Shown here: piece after piece, positions 1 to 8,725 of the stretch
How positions within the stretch are numbered: position 1 is the first letter of the stretch
Layout of the letters: each line of letters begins with the position of its first letter
NCBI GenBank assembly: GCA_965218205.1
Contig: OZ244590.1
Location: 1,364,001 to 1,428,000 of the forward strand
Reading direction: 5' to 3'
DNA length: 64,000 bases
Source: CBDDCA01 sp965218205
GTDB taxonomy: Bacteria; Spirochaetota; Spirochaetia; WTKD01; G963693115
Position numbers and translations under genes: made by a program
Notes under the pieces: model-generated
Told to the model about the DNA's origin: nothing
Seen by the model: only the letters and a program-made list of their open reading frames with translations
The model's database searches: none

Positions 1-30
1 ATAATAAGAAACAACAATTAAGGAGACCCT

Positions 31-1038
31 ATGAGCTATACTCATATATCATACCATGAACGCACAGAAATAGCACGCATGCTTAAGTGCAAAAAATCAA
101 AACGTGAAATAGCACGATCCCTCAACAGATCGGTATCAACAATAGCAGATGAAATAAAACGCAATCGGTTGAATACAAAATACTATGACGCTGAATATGC
201 TGACATGAAAGCACAAAAACGCAAAACATACCCACGCGCTCGCCCTGTAACAGAGAATGAACACATACGAACACAAGTAGCACTCTCTCTCAAACAAGGC
301 TTATCGCCTGATGCCATGAAAGGAAGAGCATTGCTTGAAAATGTCTCATTTGCAATAAGTGTTGAATCAATATACATACTCATAACACGAGATGCAAAGG
401 AAGGAGGAACACTGCATACCTCCCTTCCTTATAAGCGAAAAACACGCAAAATACACAAAATACCGCACAATACAGGTACTTTTGAACAACAAAAGACACG
501 AATCGATGAACGCCCTGCACACATAACTGCTCGTACTACTATAGGCCACTGCGAAACTGATTGTATTGTTGGCAAAGATAATAGCTCAGTCATACAAACT
601 ACTATTGAACGAAAAAGTCGTTTTTTATTTGCAAAGCAACTGCCTCGTGCCACCAAAGAACATACCAAACAAACCCTCTGGGAAATAAAAAAGCAGTATC
701 CAGATAAAATACATTCGTTTACTACTGATAATGGCAGTGAATTTTCGTATCATACACTGGCATTTTTAGATAGCTCTGTACCAATGTATTTTACCTATCC
801 TCATTGCCCATGGCAGAAAGGAAGCATTGAACATGCAAATAAATTACTGCGCAGATATATTAAAAAAGGAACTGATATTTCTTGTATTTCTCCTGCACAT
901 CTTTGTGCGATTGTTGCTACAATCAATAATACCCCCAGAAAGATATTAGGATACAAAACCCCTTTTGAGGTATTTTTTGGTACTTCTGTTCGGCTTCTGA
1001 TTAGAATTTCCATCTTGAATCTGCACTTTTGCCAATAA
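31..1038 (+). CDS. IS30-family transposase
   Basis: Encodes 335 residues with the IS30 layout. An N-terminal helix-turn-helix (about residues 5-45, SYHERTEIARMLKCKKSKRE) is followed by a DDE integrase core. I read the catalytic residues as D in HCETDCIVG (about 175), D in FTTDNGSEF (about 235) and E in KGSIEHANK (about 270). The conserved ending RKILGYKTPFEVFF is present, so the protein looks full length and possibly active. A good ribosome site (AAGGAG) sits just before the ATG. The left end of the element lies outside the window, and I could not fix the right inverted repeat, so only the gene is annotated. It reads towards leuC and ends 63 bp upstream of it. Confidence 0.92.
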   Translation: MSYTHISYHERTEIARMLKCKKSKREIARSLNRSVSTIADEIKRNRLNTKYYDAEYADMKAQKRKTYPRARPVTENEHIRTQVALSLKQGLSPDAMKGRALLENVSFAISVESIYILITRDAKEGGTLHTSLPYKRKTRKIHKIPHNTGTFEQQKTRIDERPAHITARTTIGHCETDCIVGKDNSSVIQTTIERKSRFLFAKQLPRATKEHTKQTLWEIKKQYPDKIHSFTTDNGSEFSYHTLAFLDSSVPMYFTYPHCPWQKGSIEHANKLLRRYIKKGTDISCISPAHLCAIVATINNTPRKILGYKTPFEVFFGTSVRLLIRISILNLHFCQ

Positions 1039-1057
1039 AATACAGTTATGCTATACT
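1029..1057 (+). promoter_or_regulatory. Candidate sigma-70 promoter for leuCD-ilvD
   Basis: TTGCCA (1029-1034), a 17-bp spacer and TATACT (1052-1057) lie about 45 bp before the leuC ATG. The -35 hexamer is inside the last codons of the IS30 transposase, while the -10 is just beyond its stop. No transcription data are available; the call rests on consensus match and spacing. Confidence 0.5.
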
Positions 1058-1101
1058 ATAAAAATAACTATAATAATAAAAAATAATTGTAAGGAGAATA
1101 T

Positions 1102-2505
1102 ATGGCACATAACACCTTATTAGATAAAGTATGGAATTTACATAAAGTGAACGAACTTCCAAGTGGAGAAGATCAGCTGTTTATTGGATTACATCTCATT
1201 CATGAGGTTACTTCACCTCAAGCGTTTCAAATGATACGAGAAAAAGGCTTACCAGTAAAATATCCTTCACGTACCTTTGCTACAGTAGATCACATTGTCC
1301 CGACTAATACAGTAGCACGTCCTTTTTCTGATACTATGGCCGAAAACATGATGAAAGAATTAGAAAAAAACACGGTAGCGTTTGGTATTTCCTTTTTCAA
1401 TCATCAAACAAACAAACAGGGAATTGTACATGTTATTGGCCCTGAACTTGGACTTACACAGCCGGGAATGACCATTGCATGCGGAGACAGTCATACATCC
1501 ACCCACGGAGCATTTGGTTCTATTGGGCTTGGTATTGGTACATCTCAAGTACGCGATGTATTTGCCACACAATGTATTTCAATAAAAAAACCAAAAGTAA
1601 GAAAAATACAGGTTGATGGAACATTACAAGATGGCGTATATGCAAAAGATATTATTCTTGCTATTATTTCAAAACTAGGAGTAATGGGAGGACTCGGCTT
1701 TGCCTATGAATATGCAGGAACAGCTATAGAAAAACTAAGCATGGAAGAACGTATGACTATATGTAATATGAGCATTGAAGGAGGAGCGAGAGTCGGGTAT
1801 GTAAATCCAGATGAAACAACATTTTCTTACATAGAAGGAAGACAATATGCTCCTAAAGGAGAAGAGTTTGAATCAGCAAAAAAATACTGGAAAGAAATAG
1901 CTTCTACAAAAAACTCAGAATATGATGATATATTTTCCCTTGATGCAAATGCACTGACTCCAATGCTCACATGGGGCATTACTCCTGGACAAGCTATGCC
2001 TATCAATGAAACTACCCCTGCATTAGATACTCTTGACGAAGATACAAGACAGCTTACAGAAAAAGCACTGCAACATATGAAATTCAAAGAAAAAGAAAGC
2101 CTTTTGGGGAAAAAAATTGATGTAGCATTTATTGGTTCTTGTACGAACGGACGTTTAAGCGATCTTCGTGAAGCAGCAAAAATACTAAAAAACAAAAAAG
2201 TGCATAATACTGTGCATGCGTTTGTAGTTCCTGGTTCACAGCAAGTAGCAAAAGCTGCTGAAGCTGAAGGCTTACATGAAATTTTTATGTCCTCAGGCTT
2301 TGAATGGAGAGGATCAGGCTGCTCCATTTGTTTAGGTATGAATACTGACAAATTAAAAGGAGATGAACTGTGTGTAAGCTCATCAAATAGAAATTTTATA
2401 GGAAGACAAGGTTCTCCCACAGGACGAACAGTACTTATGAGTCCTTCAATGGTAGCAACCGCAGCTATTCATGGAAAGATAGAAGATGTAAGAAACATAC
2501 TTTAA
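1102..2505 (+). CDS. leuC: 3-isopropylmalate dehydratase, large subunit
   Basis: Encodes 467 residues, the usual length for LeuC. With LeuD it isomerises 2-isopropylmalate to 3-isopropylmalate in leucine synthesis, using a cytosolic [4Fe-4S] cluster. Cluster cysteines are visible in IGSCTNGR (about residue 348) and SGCSICLGMN (about 408-411). The aconitase-type stretches DHIVPTN and ACGDSHTSTHGAFGS are also present. An AAGGAG ribosome site precedes the ATG. leuD follows after 28 bp and ilvD after that. leuA and leuB are not in this window. IPMI and homoaconitase large subunits are similar, but the ilvD neighbour favours the leucine role. Confidence 0.95.
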   Translation: MAHNTLLDKVWNLHKVNELPSGEDQLFIGLHLIHEVTSPQAFQMIREKGLPVKYPSRTFATVDHIVPTNTVARPFSDTMAENMMKELEKNTVAFGISFFNHQTNKQGIVHVIGPELGLTQPGMTIACGDSHTSTHGAFGSIGLGIGTSQVRDVFATQCISIKKPKVRKIQVDGTLQDGVYAKDIILAIISKLGVMGGLGFAYEYAGTAIEKLSMEERMTICNMSIEGGARVGYVNPDETTFSYIEGRQYAPKGEEFESAKKYWKEIASTKNSEYDDIFSLDANALTPMLTWGITPGQAMPINETTPALDTLDEDTRQLTEKALQHMKFKEKESLLGKKIDVAFIGSCTNGRLSDLREAAKILKNKKVHNTVHAFVVPGSQQVAKAAEAEGLHEIFMSSGFEWRGSGCSICLGMNTDKLKGDELCVSSSNRNFIGRQGSPTGRTVLMSPSMVATAAIHGKIEDVRNIL

Positions 2506-2533
2506 TACAGTAAACTATAGAAGGAGCGTTACA

Positions 2534-3145
2534 ATGAGTAAAATATTACATGTTAAGGGATATGGAATAGTAGTACGAGGAAATGATATTGATACTGACC
2601 AAATTATTCCCGCCCGATTTTTGAAAGCAATAACCTTTACAGGAATTGAAAAATATGCGTTTTATGATCTACGATATAATGAAGATGGAAGCAAAAAAGA
2701 ACATCCCTTTAATGATGAAAAATACGCAAAAAGCAATATTATGATAGTGAACAATAACTTTGGTTGTGGTTCATCACGAGAACATGCCCCTCAAACATTA
2801 CAAAGGCATGGCATAGACGCTATTATTGGAGAATCATTTGCCGAAATCTTTGCTGGTAACTGTACCGCTCTTGGTGTCCCAATACTCATTCTTAGTCGAA
2901 AAGAGATACATGAAATTCAAGATATGATAGAAAATGATCCATCTATTCCTATAGAGATTAGCATAGACAAAGCACAAATTACTATTGGAAAAACGGTATA
3001 TACTTCTTCTATAAAAAAGGAAATACAAACGACATTCTTACAAGGCACATGGGACAATACCACACTCATGCTATCGTTCAATGAAAAAATTGAAGAAACA
3101 TATAATCGTCTTCCTTATATTCAACATTTTAAGGGGTATAAATAG
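2534..3145 (+). CDS. leuD: 3-isopropylmalate dehydratase, small subunit
   Basis: Encodes 203 residues, the swivelling domain that completes the LeuCD enzyme. Recognisable family signatures are GNDIDTDQIIPARFLK near the N-terminus (about residues 17-32) and NNFGCGSSREHAPQTL (about 74-89), which shapes the substrate pocket. At 203 residues it matches the longer, bacterial LeuD type. GAAGGAG lies 6-12 bp before the ATG. It is 28 bp behind leuC and 8 bp ahead of ilvD, consistent with one transcript. Confidence 0.95.
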   Translation: MSKILHVKGYGIVVRGNDIDTDQIIPARFLKAITFTGIEKYAFYDLRYNEDGSKKEHPFNDEKYAKSNIMIVNNNFGCGSSREHAPQTLQRHGIDAIIGESFAEIFAGNCTALGVPILILSRKEIHEIQDMIENDPSIPIEISIDKAQITIGKTVYTSSIKKEIQTTFLQGTWDNTTLMLSFNEKIEETYNRLPYIQHFKGYK

Positions 3146-3153
3146 GTATACAT

Positions 3154-4842
3154 ATGGCAGAGATAACAGGAAAAAATTCTTATAGTAAAACAATGACAGA
3201 AGGAGTAGCGAGAACTCCTAATCGTGCTATGCTTCGTGCTATTGGCATGAAAGATGAAGATTTTAAGAAGCCTCTTGTGGGTATTGCAAGCGCTGGAAGT
3301 GAAGTAAGCCCTTGTAATTTTCACCTTAATGCTATATCTGAAATATCAAAAGAAACACTAAAAACACTAGGGAGCTACCCTATGCTCTTTAATACTTTTG
3401 TGGTAACTGATGGTGAAGCTATGGGACACGAAGGAATGAAAGCATCTCTTGTTTCACGAGATACCATTGCAGATGTTATAGAGCTTGTAGTGTACGGTCA
3501 TCAAATGGATGCTGTATTAGGCGTTGGAGGATGTGACAAAACTATTCCTGGCACAGTTATGGGCATAGCTCGTATGAACCGACCTTCTGTATTTGTATAC
3601 GGAGGCACTATACGTGCTGGCATATGGCATGGCAAAAAACTCGACATTGTTTCTGCCTTTGAAGCGGTAGGAGCATACAGTGCAGGAAAAATCACCGAAG
3701 AAGAGCGTTACGAAATAGAATGCCATGCATGTCCTGCTGCAGGTGCTTGTGGAGGAATGTACACTGCCAATACTATGGCCTCTGCTATGGAAGCAATAGG
3801 CATAAGCATTACAGGAAGTGCCTCAGTTCCTGCAGTAAGCGATGAACGAACACATATTATGCAAGCATCTGCTGAAGCACTTGCTATTTGTATAGAAAAA
3901 AATATTACTCCTAACAAAATTTTAACACGAAAAGCATTTGAAAATGCTATACGTACCACAATGGCATTAGGAGGATCTACAAACGCAGTACTACATTTAC
4001 TTGCTATTGCAAACGAAATGCAAATATGCCTTGATATTGATGACTTCAATACTTTTTATGATAGCACTCCTATACTTACTAATATGAAACCAGCAGGCAA
4101 GTATGTCATGGAAGATCTTCACAGTATTGGTGGTGTACCTATCGTTATGAAAATGCTTCTTGATAAAGGACTGCTTCATGGTGATTGTCTCACGGTAAAT
4201 GGAAAAACTATTGAAGAGAATTTAAGCTCTGTCACTGTTCCTCCAGTACAAGAAGATGGAGTAATAATGTCATTTAAGAAACCTGAGCGAACAAAAGGCC
4301 CTATTGCTGTACTAAAAGGCAATCTTGCTCCTGAAGGAGCAGTACTAAAAATGTGTGGATCTCATTCGGAAATTGATCATAATGGTCCTGCAAAAGTATT
4401 TGACAGTGAAGAAACCGCATTAGATGCAATCTTAAACAATCGTATTACTAAAGGAGATGTTGTAGTCATACGCTACGAAGGACCAAAAGGCGGACCAGGC
4501 ATGAGAGAAATGCTATCTCCTACTGCTGCAATAGCAGGAGCAGGTCTCCAAAAAGAGGTAGCACTCATTACTGATGGTCGTTTTTCTGGAGGGAGTCATG
4601 GCATAGTAGTAGGCCATATTGCTCCTGAAGCTCAAAGCGGAGGTACTATTGCATTGCTTAAAGATGGGGATATTATTCGTATTCAGTCATCAAATAAAAC
4701 TATAAGCGTAGATCTCTCAGAAGAAGAACTTACACAAAGAAGAAGTAATTTGCAAACTCCAAAAGAACGCTTTACAAAAGGGGTTTTTAAGAAATACTAC
4801 GATTCGGTACAATCAGCAAGTAAAGGGGCTATCACAAGCTAG
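3154..4842 (+). CDS. ilvD: Dihydroxy-acid dehydratase
   Basis: Encodes 562 residues, normal for IlvD. It dehydrates 2,3-dihydroxy-3-methylbutanoate (and the 3-methylpentanoate homologue) to the 2-oxo acids that lead to valine, isoleucine and leucine, using an Fe-S cluster and Mg. Visible motifs are GGCDKTIPGT (about residue 124), CPAAGACGGMYTANTMA (about 192-208) and TDGRFSGGSHGIVVGH near the C-terminus. The Edd/6-phosphogluconate dehydratase family is related, but the leuCD context and the length point to IlvD. Only 8 bp separate it from leuD. It is convergent with pgl across a 47-bp gap where I see no clear terminator. Confidence 0.95.
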   Translation: MAEITGKNSYSKTMTEGVARTPNRAMLRAIGMKDEDFKKPLVGIASAGSEVSPCNFHLNAISEISKETLKTLGSYPMLFNTFVVTDGEAMGHEGMKASLVSRDTIADVIELVVYGHQMDAVLGVGGCDKTIPGTVMGIARMNRPSVFVYGGTIRAGIWHGKKLDIVSAFEAVGAYSAGKITEEERYEIECHACPAAGACGGMYTANTMASAMEAIGISITGSASVPAVSDERTHIMQASAEALAICIEKNITPNKILTRKAFENAIRTTMALGGSTNAVLHLLAIANEMQICLDIDDFNTFYDSTPILTNMKPAGKYVMEDLHSIGGVPIVMKMLLDKGLLHGDCLTVNGKTIEENLSSVTVPPVQEDGVIMSFKKPERTKGPIAVLKGNLAPEGAVLKMCGSHSEIDHNGPAKVFDSEETALDAILNNRITKGDVVVIRYEGPKGGPGMREMLSPTAAIAGAGLQKEVALITDGRFSGGSHGIVVGHIAPEAQSGGTIALLKDGDIIRIQSSNKTISVDLSEEELTQRRSNLQTPKERFTKGVFKKYYDSVQSASKGAITS

Positions 4843-4889
4843 CTCCTTCTTAAGGATTTATTGTTTCTTGTGTTACACTTCTCTTACAA

Positions 4890-5594
4890 TTATACAGAAA
4901 CAGTAGTACATAGTGTACACTGTGGATGTGTATGTATAACATGAGCTGCAGGATACAGTACTGTGGTATTGGGATCAAGCACATTTTTTATCATCTCACG
5001 CTTATCTTCTCCAGGCACATAAAAGAACGCATGCTGAAATGCAAAGAGAGCATGGAAAGTAAGCGATATTCTTACATAGCCTACATGTGCAGTATCACTC
5101 ATAAAAACATAGCGTGCCGAAGAAGGTGATACATGTTCTTTTGTTTGAGGAAAGATAGAAGCAGTGTGACCATCCCCTCCCATCCCAAGTAAGGCTATTG
5201 CTCCAACATATTGCTGCGGAACATCTAATAATGATACCATAGTATGTTGATACTGCTCTGCAGCATCCGATGCTTCTACTGGAATAGGAAAAAAAGTAGC
5301 TCCATAAGACAACAATCTTTCACAGCTCTGTTTAATCATGTTTTGGTTGCTATCTTTATGAGTAGGAGATACAACCCTATCATCCACTTGTACTAACACA
5401 AGACGTTCTGCAAAAGAAATAACAGTATCGTTATGCGATAATGCGGTAAGTAATTTTTTAGGGCTATTTCCTCCTGACAGAGCAATAAGCAATTTTTTAT
5501 CAGTATACTTGTCTGCCATTACCTGTAACAGCGTAGCAATGGTATCACTACAACGAGTATCTACTGTTTGGCTATCATATGTTAAGAGTTCCAT
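4890..5594 (-). CDS. pgl: 6-phosphogluconolactonase
   Basis: Encodes 234 residues of the DevB/NagB-like fold. It hydrolyses 6-phosphoglucono-lactone, the second step of the oxidative pentose phosphate pathway. Family motifs are LIALSGGNSPKKLL (about residues 36-49), VQVDDRVV (about 68-75) and LLGMGGDGHTASIFP (about 135-149). An AAGGA site lies upstream of the ATG, inside the end of zwf, and the two genes overlap by 13 bp, implying coupled translation. It is the last gene of gnd-zwf-pgl. GlcN6P deaminases share the fold, but the context settles the call. Confidence 0.93.
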   Translation of the reverse strand: MELLTYDSQTVDTRCSDTIATLLQVMADKYTDKKLLIALSGGNSPKKLLTALSHNDTVISFAERLVLVQVDDRVVSPTHKDSNQNMIKQSCERLLSYGATFFPIPVEASDAAEQYQHTMVSLLDVPQQYVGAIALLGMGGDGHTASIFPQTKEHVSPSSARYVFMSDTAHVGYVRISLTFHALFAFQHAFFYVPGEDKREMIKNVLDPNTTVLYPAAHVIHTHPQCTLCTTVSV

Positions 5595-7087
5595 TGTCGT
5601 TTATCCTTTTCAAGCAACTGTAATGCTTCAACAGGTCCTGCAGAACCTGTAGTATAGGTATATAAAGGAATTTTTCGTCTTGATTTTTTCCATGTATGAA
5701 GAATAGAATCAGCAAAACGCCACTGCGAAAATAATTCATCGCTTGACAAAAATAATGATGCATCATTTATCATAGCACTAAACAATATCCTATCGTAGCC
5801 ATTACTATAGTCTATGTCCTTAAATGCATCTTCATAAGGAAAATTCAAATCAGTAGGAATAATTTGTAATGTATTACCGGGTATTTTTGTTTGAACATTT
5901 AAGCGAATAAATGTTTCGGGCTGAATACGAAATACAAGCCTGTTAGCGTCCAAGTGTATTTTCTCATTATCAGTAGTATTACGAAAAATATTATGAGGCA
6001 CTTCCTTAAAATACACAACAAGCTCCGTACATTTCTCTTGAAGTGCTTTTCCTGAACGTATATAAATGGGCATTCCTGACCAACGCCAGTTATCGACATA
6101 CGTTTTTAATGCAACAAATGTTTCTGTTTTAGAATCTTCTGGGACACCTTTTTCTTGTAAATACCCTTCATATTGAGCACGAATAACATTTGTTATGACT
6201 TCATGTGCATTGTTATATATACGCAAACTTGAGAGTACTTTATGCTTCTCATTGCGTACACTCTGTGCAGAAAAATCCTTTGGAGGTTCCATAAGAGCCA
6301 ACGCAAGCATTTGTAATGCATGGCTCTGTACCATATCCTTTAACATACCCGAAGAATCAAAGTAGCCCGCTCTATTTTCTACACAAATTTTCTCATTCAA
6401 TGATAATTGAATATGATCAATATATCGTGAGTTCCATAAATTCTCAAATAGAGAGTTTGCAAAACGGAAAAATAAAATATTTTGTACAGGCTCTTTGCCT
6501 AAATAATGATCTATAGAATATACTTGAGCTGGATCAAATATATTTGTAATAAAACGATTAAGTTTGACAGCAGAGATATAATCTTCTCCAAAAGGTTTTT
6601 CAAGAACAATTCTTGTATAAGGCTGTTGTCCAGTTTTAGTATGGGCAAACTCCTTTCCTCCTGAATTTTTAGTAATAAGTGAAGACTCTTTTAAGGCTTT
6701 GCTTACATTTCTAAACTCCCCTGGAGGCAAAGATAAATAAAAAATACGATTGAGAGATTGATTTGGAACAACCGATAATATATTTTTTATCTCTGGACAT
6801 ACTGCATACTGTCCAGAAACATAATGTACAATATCAAGAAATTGAGCATCATATTTTTTTGTCTTACACAGCTCTTCTTTGTAGCTTTCTGTCGTAAATT
6901 TAGTGCGACCATAACAAATAATATGGATAGGTTCTGGTAATAAACGCGAAACAAACAAAGCATGTAATGAAGGAAGCAATTTTTTTTTAGCGAGATCCCC
7001 CGAAGCCCCAAAAATGATAAGACTTACTCCTTTATGAGGACTGACCTGTTCATCAAAATTAGCAACTAAATGTGTATCGGTTGACAT
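5582..7087 (-). CDS. zwf: Glucose-6-phosphate 1-dehydrogenase
   Basis: About 501 residues from the ATG at 7087. It oxidises glucose-6-phosphate with NADP(+). The N-terminal dinucleotide motif reads IIFGASGDLAKKKLLPSLHALF, the LEKPFGED element follows near residue 160, and the active-site signature IDHYLGKEPVQNI carries the catalytic lysine. I chose the ATG at 7087 rather than the in-frame GTG at 7123. A GGAG lies 10 bp upstream of the ATG, the GTG would add 12 residues and overlap gnd, and family proteins start close to this point. It sits 20 bp after gnd and overlaps pgl. Confidence 0.94.
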   Translation of the reverse strand: MSTDTHLVANFDEQVSPHKGVSLIIFGASGDLAKKKLLPSLHALFVSRLLPEPIHIICYGRTKFTTESYKEELCKTKKYDAQFLDIVHYVSGQYAVCPEIKNILSVVPNQSLNRIFYLSLPPGEFRNVSKALKESSLITKNSGGKEFAHTKTGQQPYTRIVLEKPFGEDYISAVKLNRFITNIFDPAQVYSIDHYLGKEPVQNILFFRFANSLFENLWNSRYIDHIQLSLNEKICVENRAGYFDSSGMLKDMVQSHALQMLALALMEPPKDFSAQSVRNEKHKVLSSLRIYNNAHEVITNVIRAQYEGYLQEKGVPEDSKTETFVALKTYVDNWRWSGMPIYIRSGKALQEKCTELVVYFKEVPHNIFRNTTDNEKIHLDANRLVFRIQPETFIRLNVQTKIPGNTLQIIPTDLNFPYEDAFKDIDYSNGYDRILFSAMINDASLFLSSDELFSQWRFADSILHTWKKSRRKIPLYTYTTGSAGPVEALQLLEKDKRQWNS

Positions 7088-7107
7088 ATTTTTCTTACTC
7101 CACTGAT

Positions 7108-8514
7108 CTACAAAGATTCCCACTCAGTATGAAAATCTCCTTCCTTATCAATTCTCTTATATGTGTGTGCACCAAAAAAATCTCGCTGTGCTTGAATAAG
7201 GTTTGCTGGCAAATGCTTTGTTCGTAAGCCTTCCAAATACCATAAGGATGTTCCTAGTGCAGTTGCTGGCAATGCATTTTCAACACAAAGGGCAAGCACC
7301 TTTCTTACATGTGCAAGATTATCGCGCACCCGTGTTAAGAAAAAATTATCCTGTAACAGAGTAATTACATTTTTGTCTTTTAATGCACGAGACATTTCAT
7401 CAAGCATAGTTGAGCGGATAATACATCCATTACGCCAAATTTCTGCAATAGCAGAGTAGTGTAAGCCAAAATTATATTCTTCATCTGCTTGACGTAGCAT
7501 ATAAAACCCTTGTGCATAAGCAAGAATTTTTCCTGCCAACAATGTCTTTTCTAAAAGTGAAAAAATCTCTTCTTTTGGTGGAATAGGAACTTGTACTGTT
7601 TCTTCTTTGAATAAGGCACTAACAATATCACGTAATTCTCGACTACTAGAAATATAGCGACTATCAAGAGCAGCAGAAATAGCAGGAAGCGGTGCTCCTA
7701 AACGTGCTGCTTCTTGGATTGTCCACATTCCTGTCCCTTTCCCTTTTGCTTCATCTTTTATTTTATCTACTAACATATCCCCTGTTTCTTCATCTTTTAC
7801 CGTAAGAATTTTTCGTGTAATATCAATAAGGTAGGAATTTAAGTCAGTAGTACTAAAATAATCAAATAGCTCTACTAATTCTTGCTGAGTAAACTTAAAG
7901 ACATGTTTTGCTATATCATATATTTCAGCAATAAGTTGCATATCAGCATACTCAATGCCATTATGTACCATTTTTACAAAATGTCCAGCTCCCCCTGTTC
8001 CCATAAAATCTACACACGGAGCTGGGTCTTGAGCTGCTACTTTTAATAAATACGGAGCAAGCTCATCATATACTTCTTTTGCTCCACCAGGCATAAGAGA
8101 TGGTCCTTCAAGAGCTCCTCTTTCTCCCCCAGATACTCCCATCCCTAAAAATCGAATATTTTTTTTCTTAAGTTCAGCTTCACGTCTGATACTGTCACTA
8201 AAAAATGAGTTTCCTCCATCAATAATAATGTCATCATTTTCAAGGTACGGTACTATATTCTCAATCATAGCGTCTACAGCAGTACCTGCTTGTACAAGTA
8301 AAATAATTTTTCTAGGACGCTCTATTAACTGAACAAACTCCTCCATCGTTTTTCCACCAACAATTGGTTTTTCTGAATTTTCCGCAACAAATTTTTCCAT
8401 CTTTGATGTGGTTCTATTGAACACTGCTATTGGTATACCTTTGTTGGCAAAGTTTAATACAAGATTTTGCCCCATAACAGCTAACCCAATAAGCCCTATT
8501 TTTGCTTGTGACAT
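7108..8514 (-). CDS. gnd: 6-phosphogluconate dehydrogenase, decarboxylating
   Basis: Encodes 468 residues, the length of the dimeric long-form enzyme. It converts 6-phosphogluconate to ribulose-5-phosphate and CO2 with NADP(+) reduction. Visible are the Rossmann start GLIGLAVMGQNLVLNFANKG with VFNRT, the GGAGHFVKMVHNGIEYADMQLIAE catalytic helix holding K and N (about residues 178-201), and LDSRYISSS. The ATG has AAGGAG 5 bp before it. It is the first gene of gnd-zwf-pgl, so one promoter probably delivers the whole oxidative branch. Confidence 0.96.
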   Translation of the reverse strand: MSQAKIGLIGLAVMGQNLVLNFANKGIPIAVFNRTTSKMEKFVAENSEKPIVGGKTMEEFVQLIERPRKIILLVQAGTAVDAMIENIVPYLENDDIIIDGGNSFFSDSIRREAELKKKNIRFLGMGVSGGERGALEGPSLMPGGAKEVYDELAPYLLKVAAQDPAPCVDFMGTGGAGHFVKMVHNGIEYADMQLIAEIYDIAKHVFKFTQQELVELFDYFSTTDLNSYLIDITRKILTVKDEETGDMLVDKIKDEAKGKGTGMWTIQEAARLGAPLPAISAALDSRYISSSRELRDIVSALFKEETVQVPIPPKEEIFSLLEKTLLAGKILAYAQGFYMLRQADEEYNFGLHYSAIAEIWRNGCIIRSTMLDEMSRALKDKNVITLLQDNFFLTRVRDNLAHVRKVLALCVENALPATALGTSLWYLEGLRTKHLPANLIQAQRDFFGAHTYKRIDKEGDFHTEWESL

Positions 8515-8551
8515 ACATACTCCTTATATAATTATATTTCTCAATGAATAT

Positions 8552-8581
8552 AGTATACCATGAACATATAGTATCCTTCAA
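8552..8581 (-). promoter_or_regulatory. Candidate promoter of gnd-zwf-pgl
   Basis: On the minus strand TTGAAG (8581-8576) is followed by an 18-bp spacer and TATACT (8557-8552). This would give a leader of about 30 nt before the gnd start. The call rests on consensus match only. Confidence 0.5.
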
Positions 8582-8666
8582 GTGTAGTTTTGAAAATTTT
8601 TAGAAATTTTATGGCATGCTGATTTTACCAAAAGAGATAACAAAAGATGGCAACAGTACATTTTTA

Positions 8667-8700
8667 AGGAGCTATCATCTCACATACGATAATAGCTCCT
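8667..8700. repeat. Dispersed hairpin repeat, copy 1
   Basis: A 13-bp stem with one mismatch encloses the 8-nt loop TCACATAC. The arms are 8667-8679 and 8688-8700. A second copy lies at 52344-52377 with the same loop and an A-T pair where this copy has G-C near the stem base. It sits 26 bp past the stop of the giant lipoprotein gene and before gnd. There is no T-run on the minus-strand side, so it is not a textbook intrinsic terminator, though a 3'-end role is possible. Confidence 0.7.
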
Positions 8701-8725
8701 CCATATCTAAGAGTATACTTATGCT

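Noticed and set aside
5582..7123. Longer zwf from the GTG at 7123
   Set aside because: It overlaps gnd, has no ribosome site, and the ATG at 7087 is preceded by GGAG.
8667..8700. Hairpin as an ordinary intrinsic terminator
   Set aside because: No T-run follows on the minus strand here or at the second copy, and the loop is conserved, which terminators do not need.
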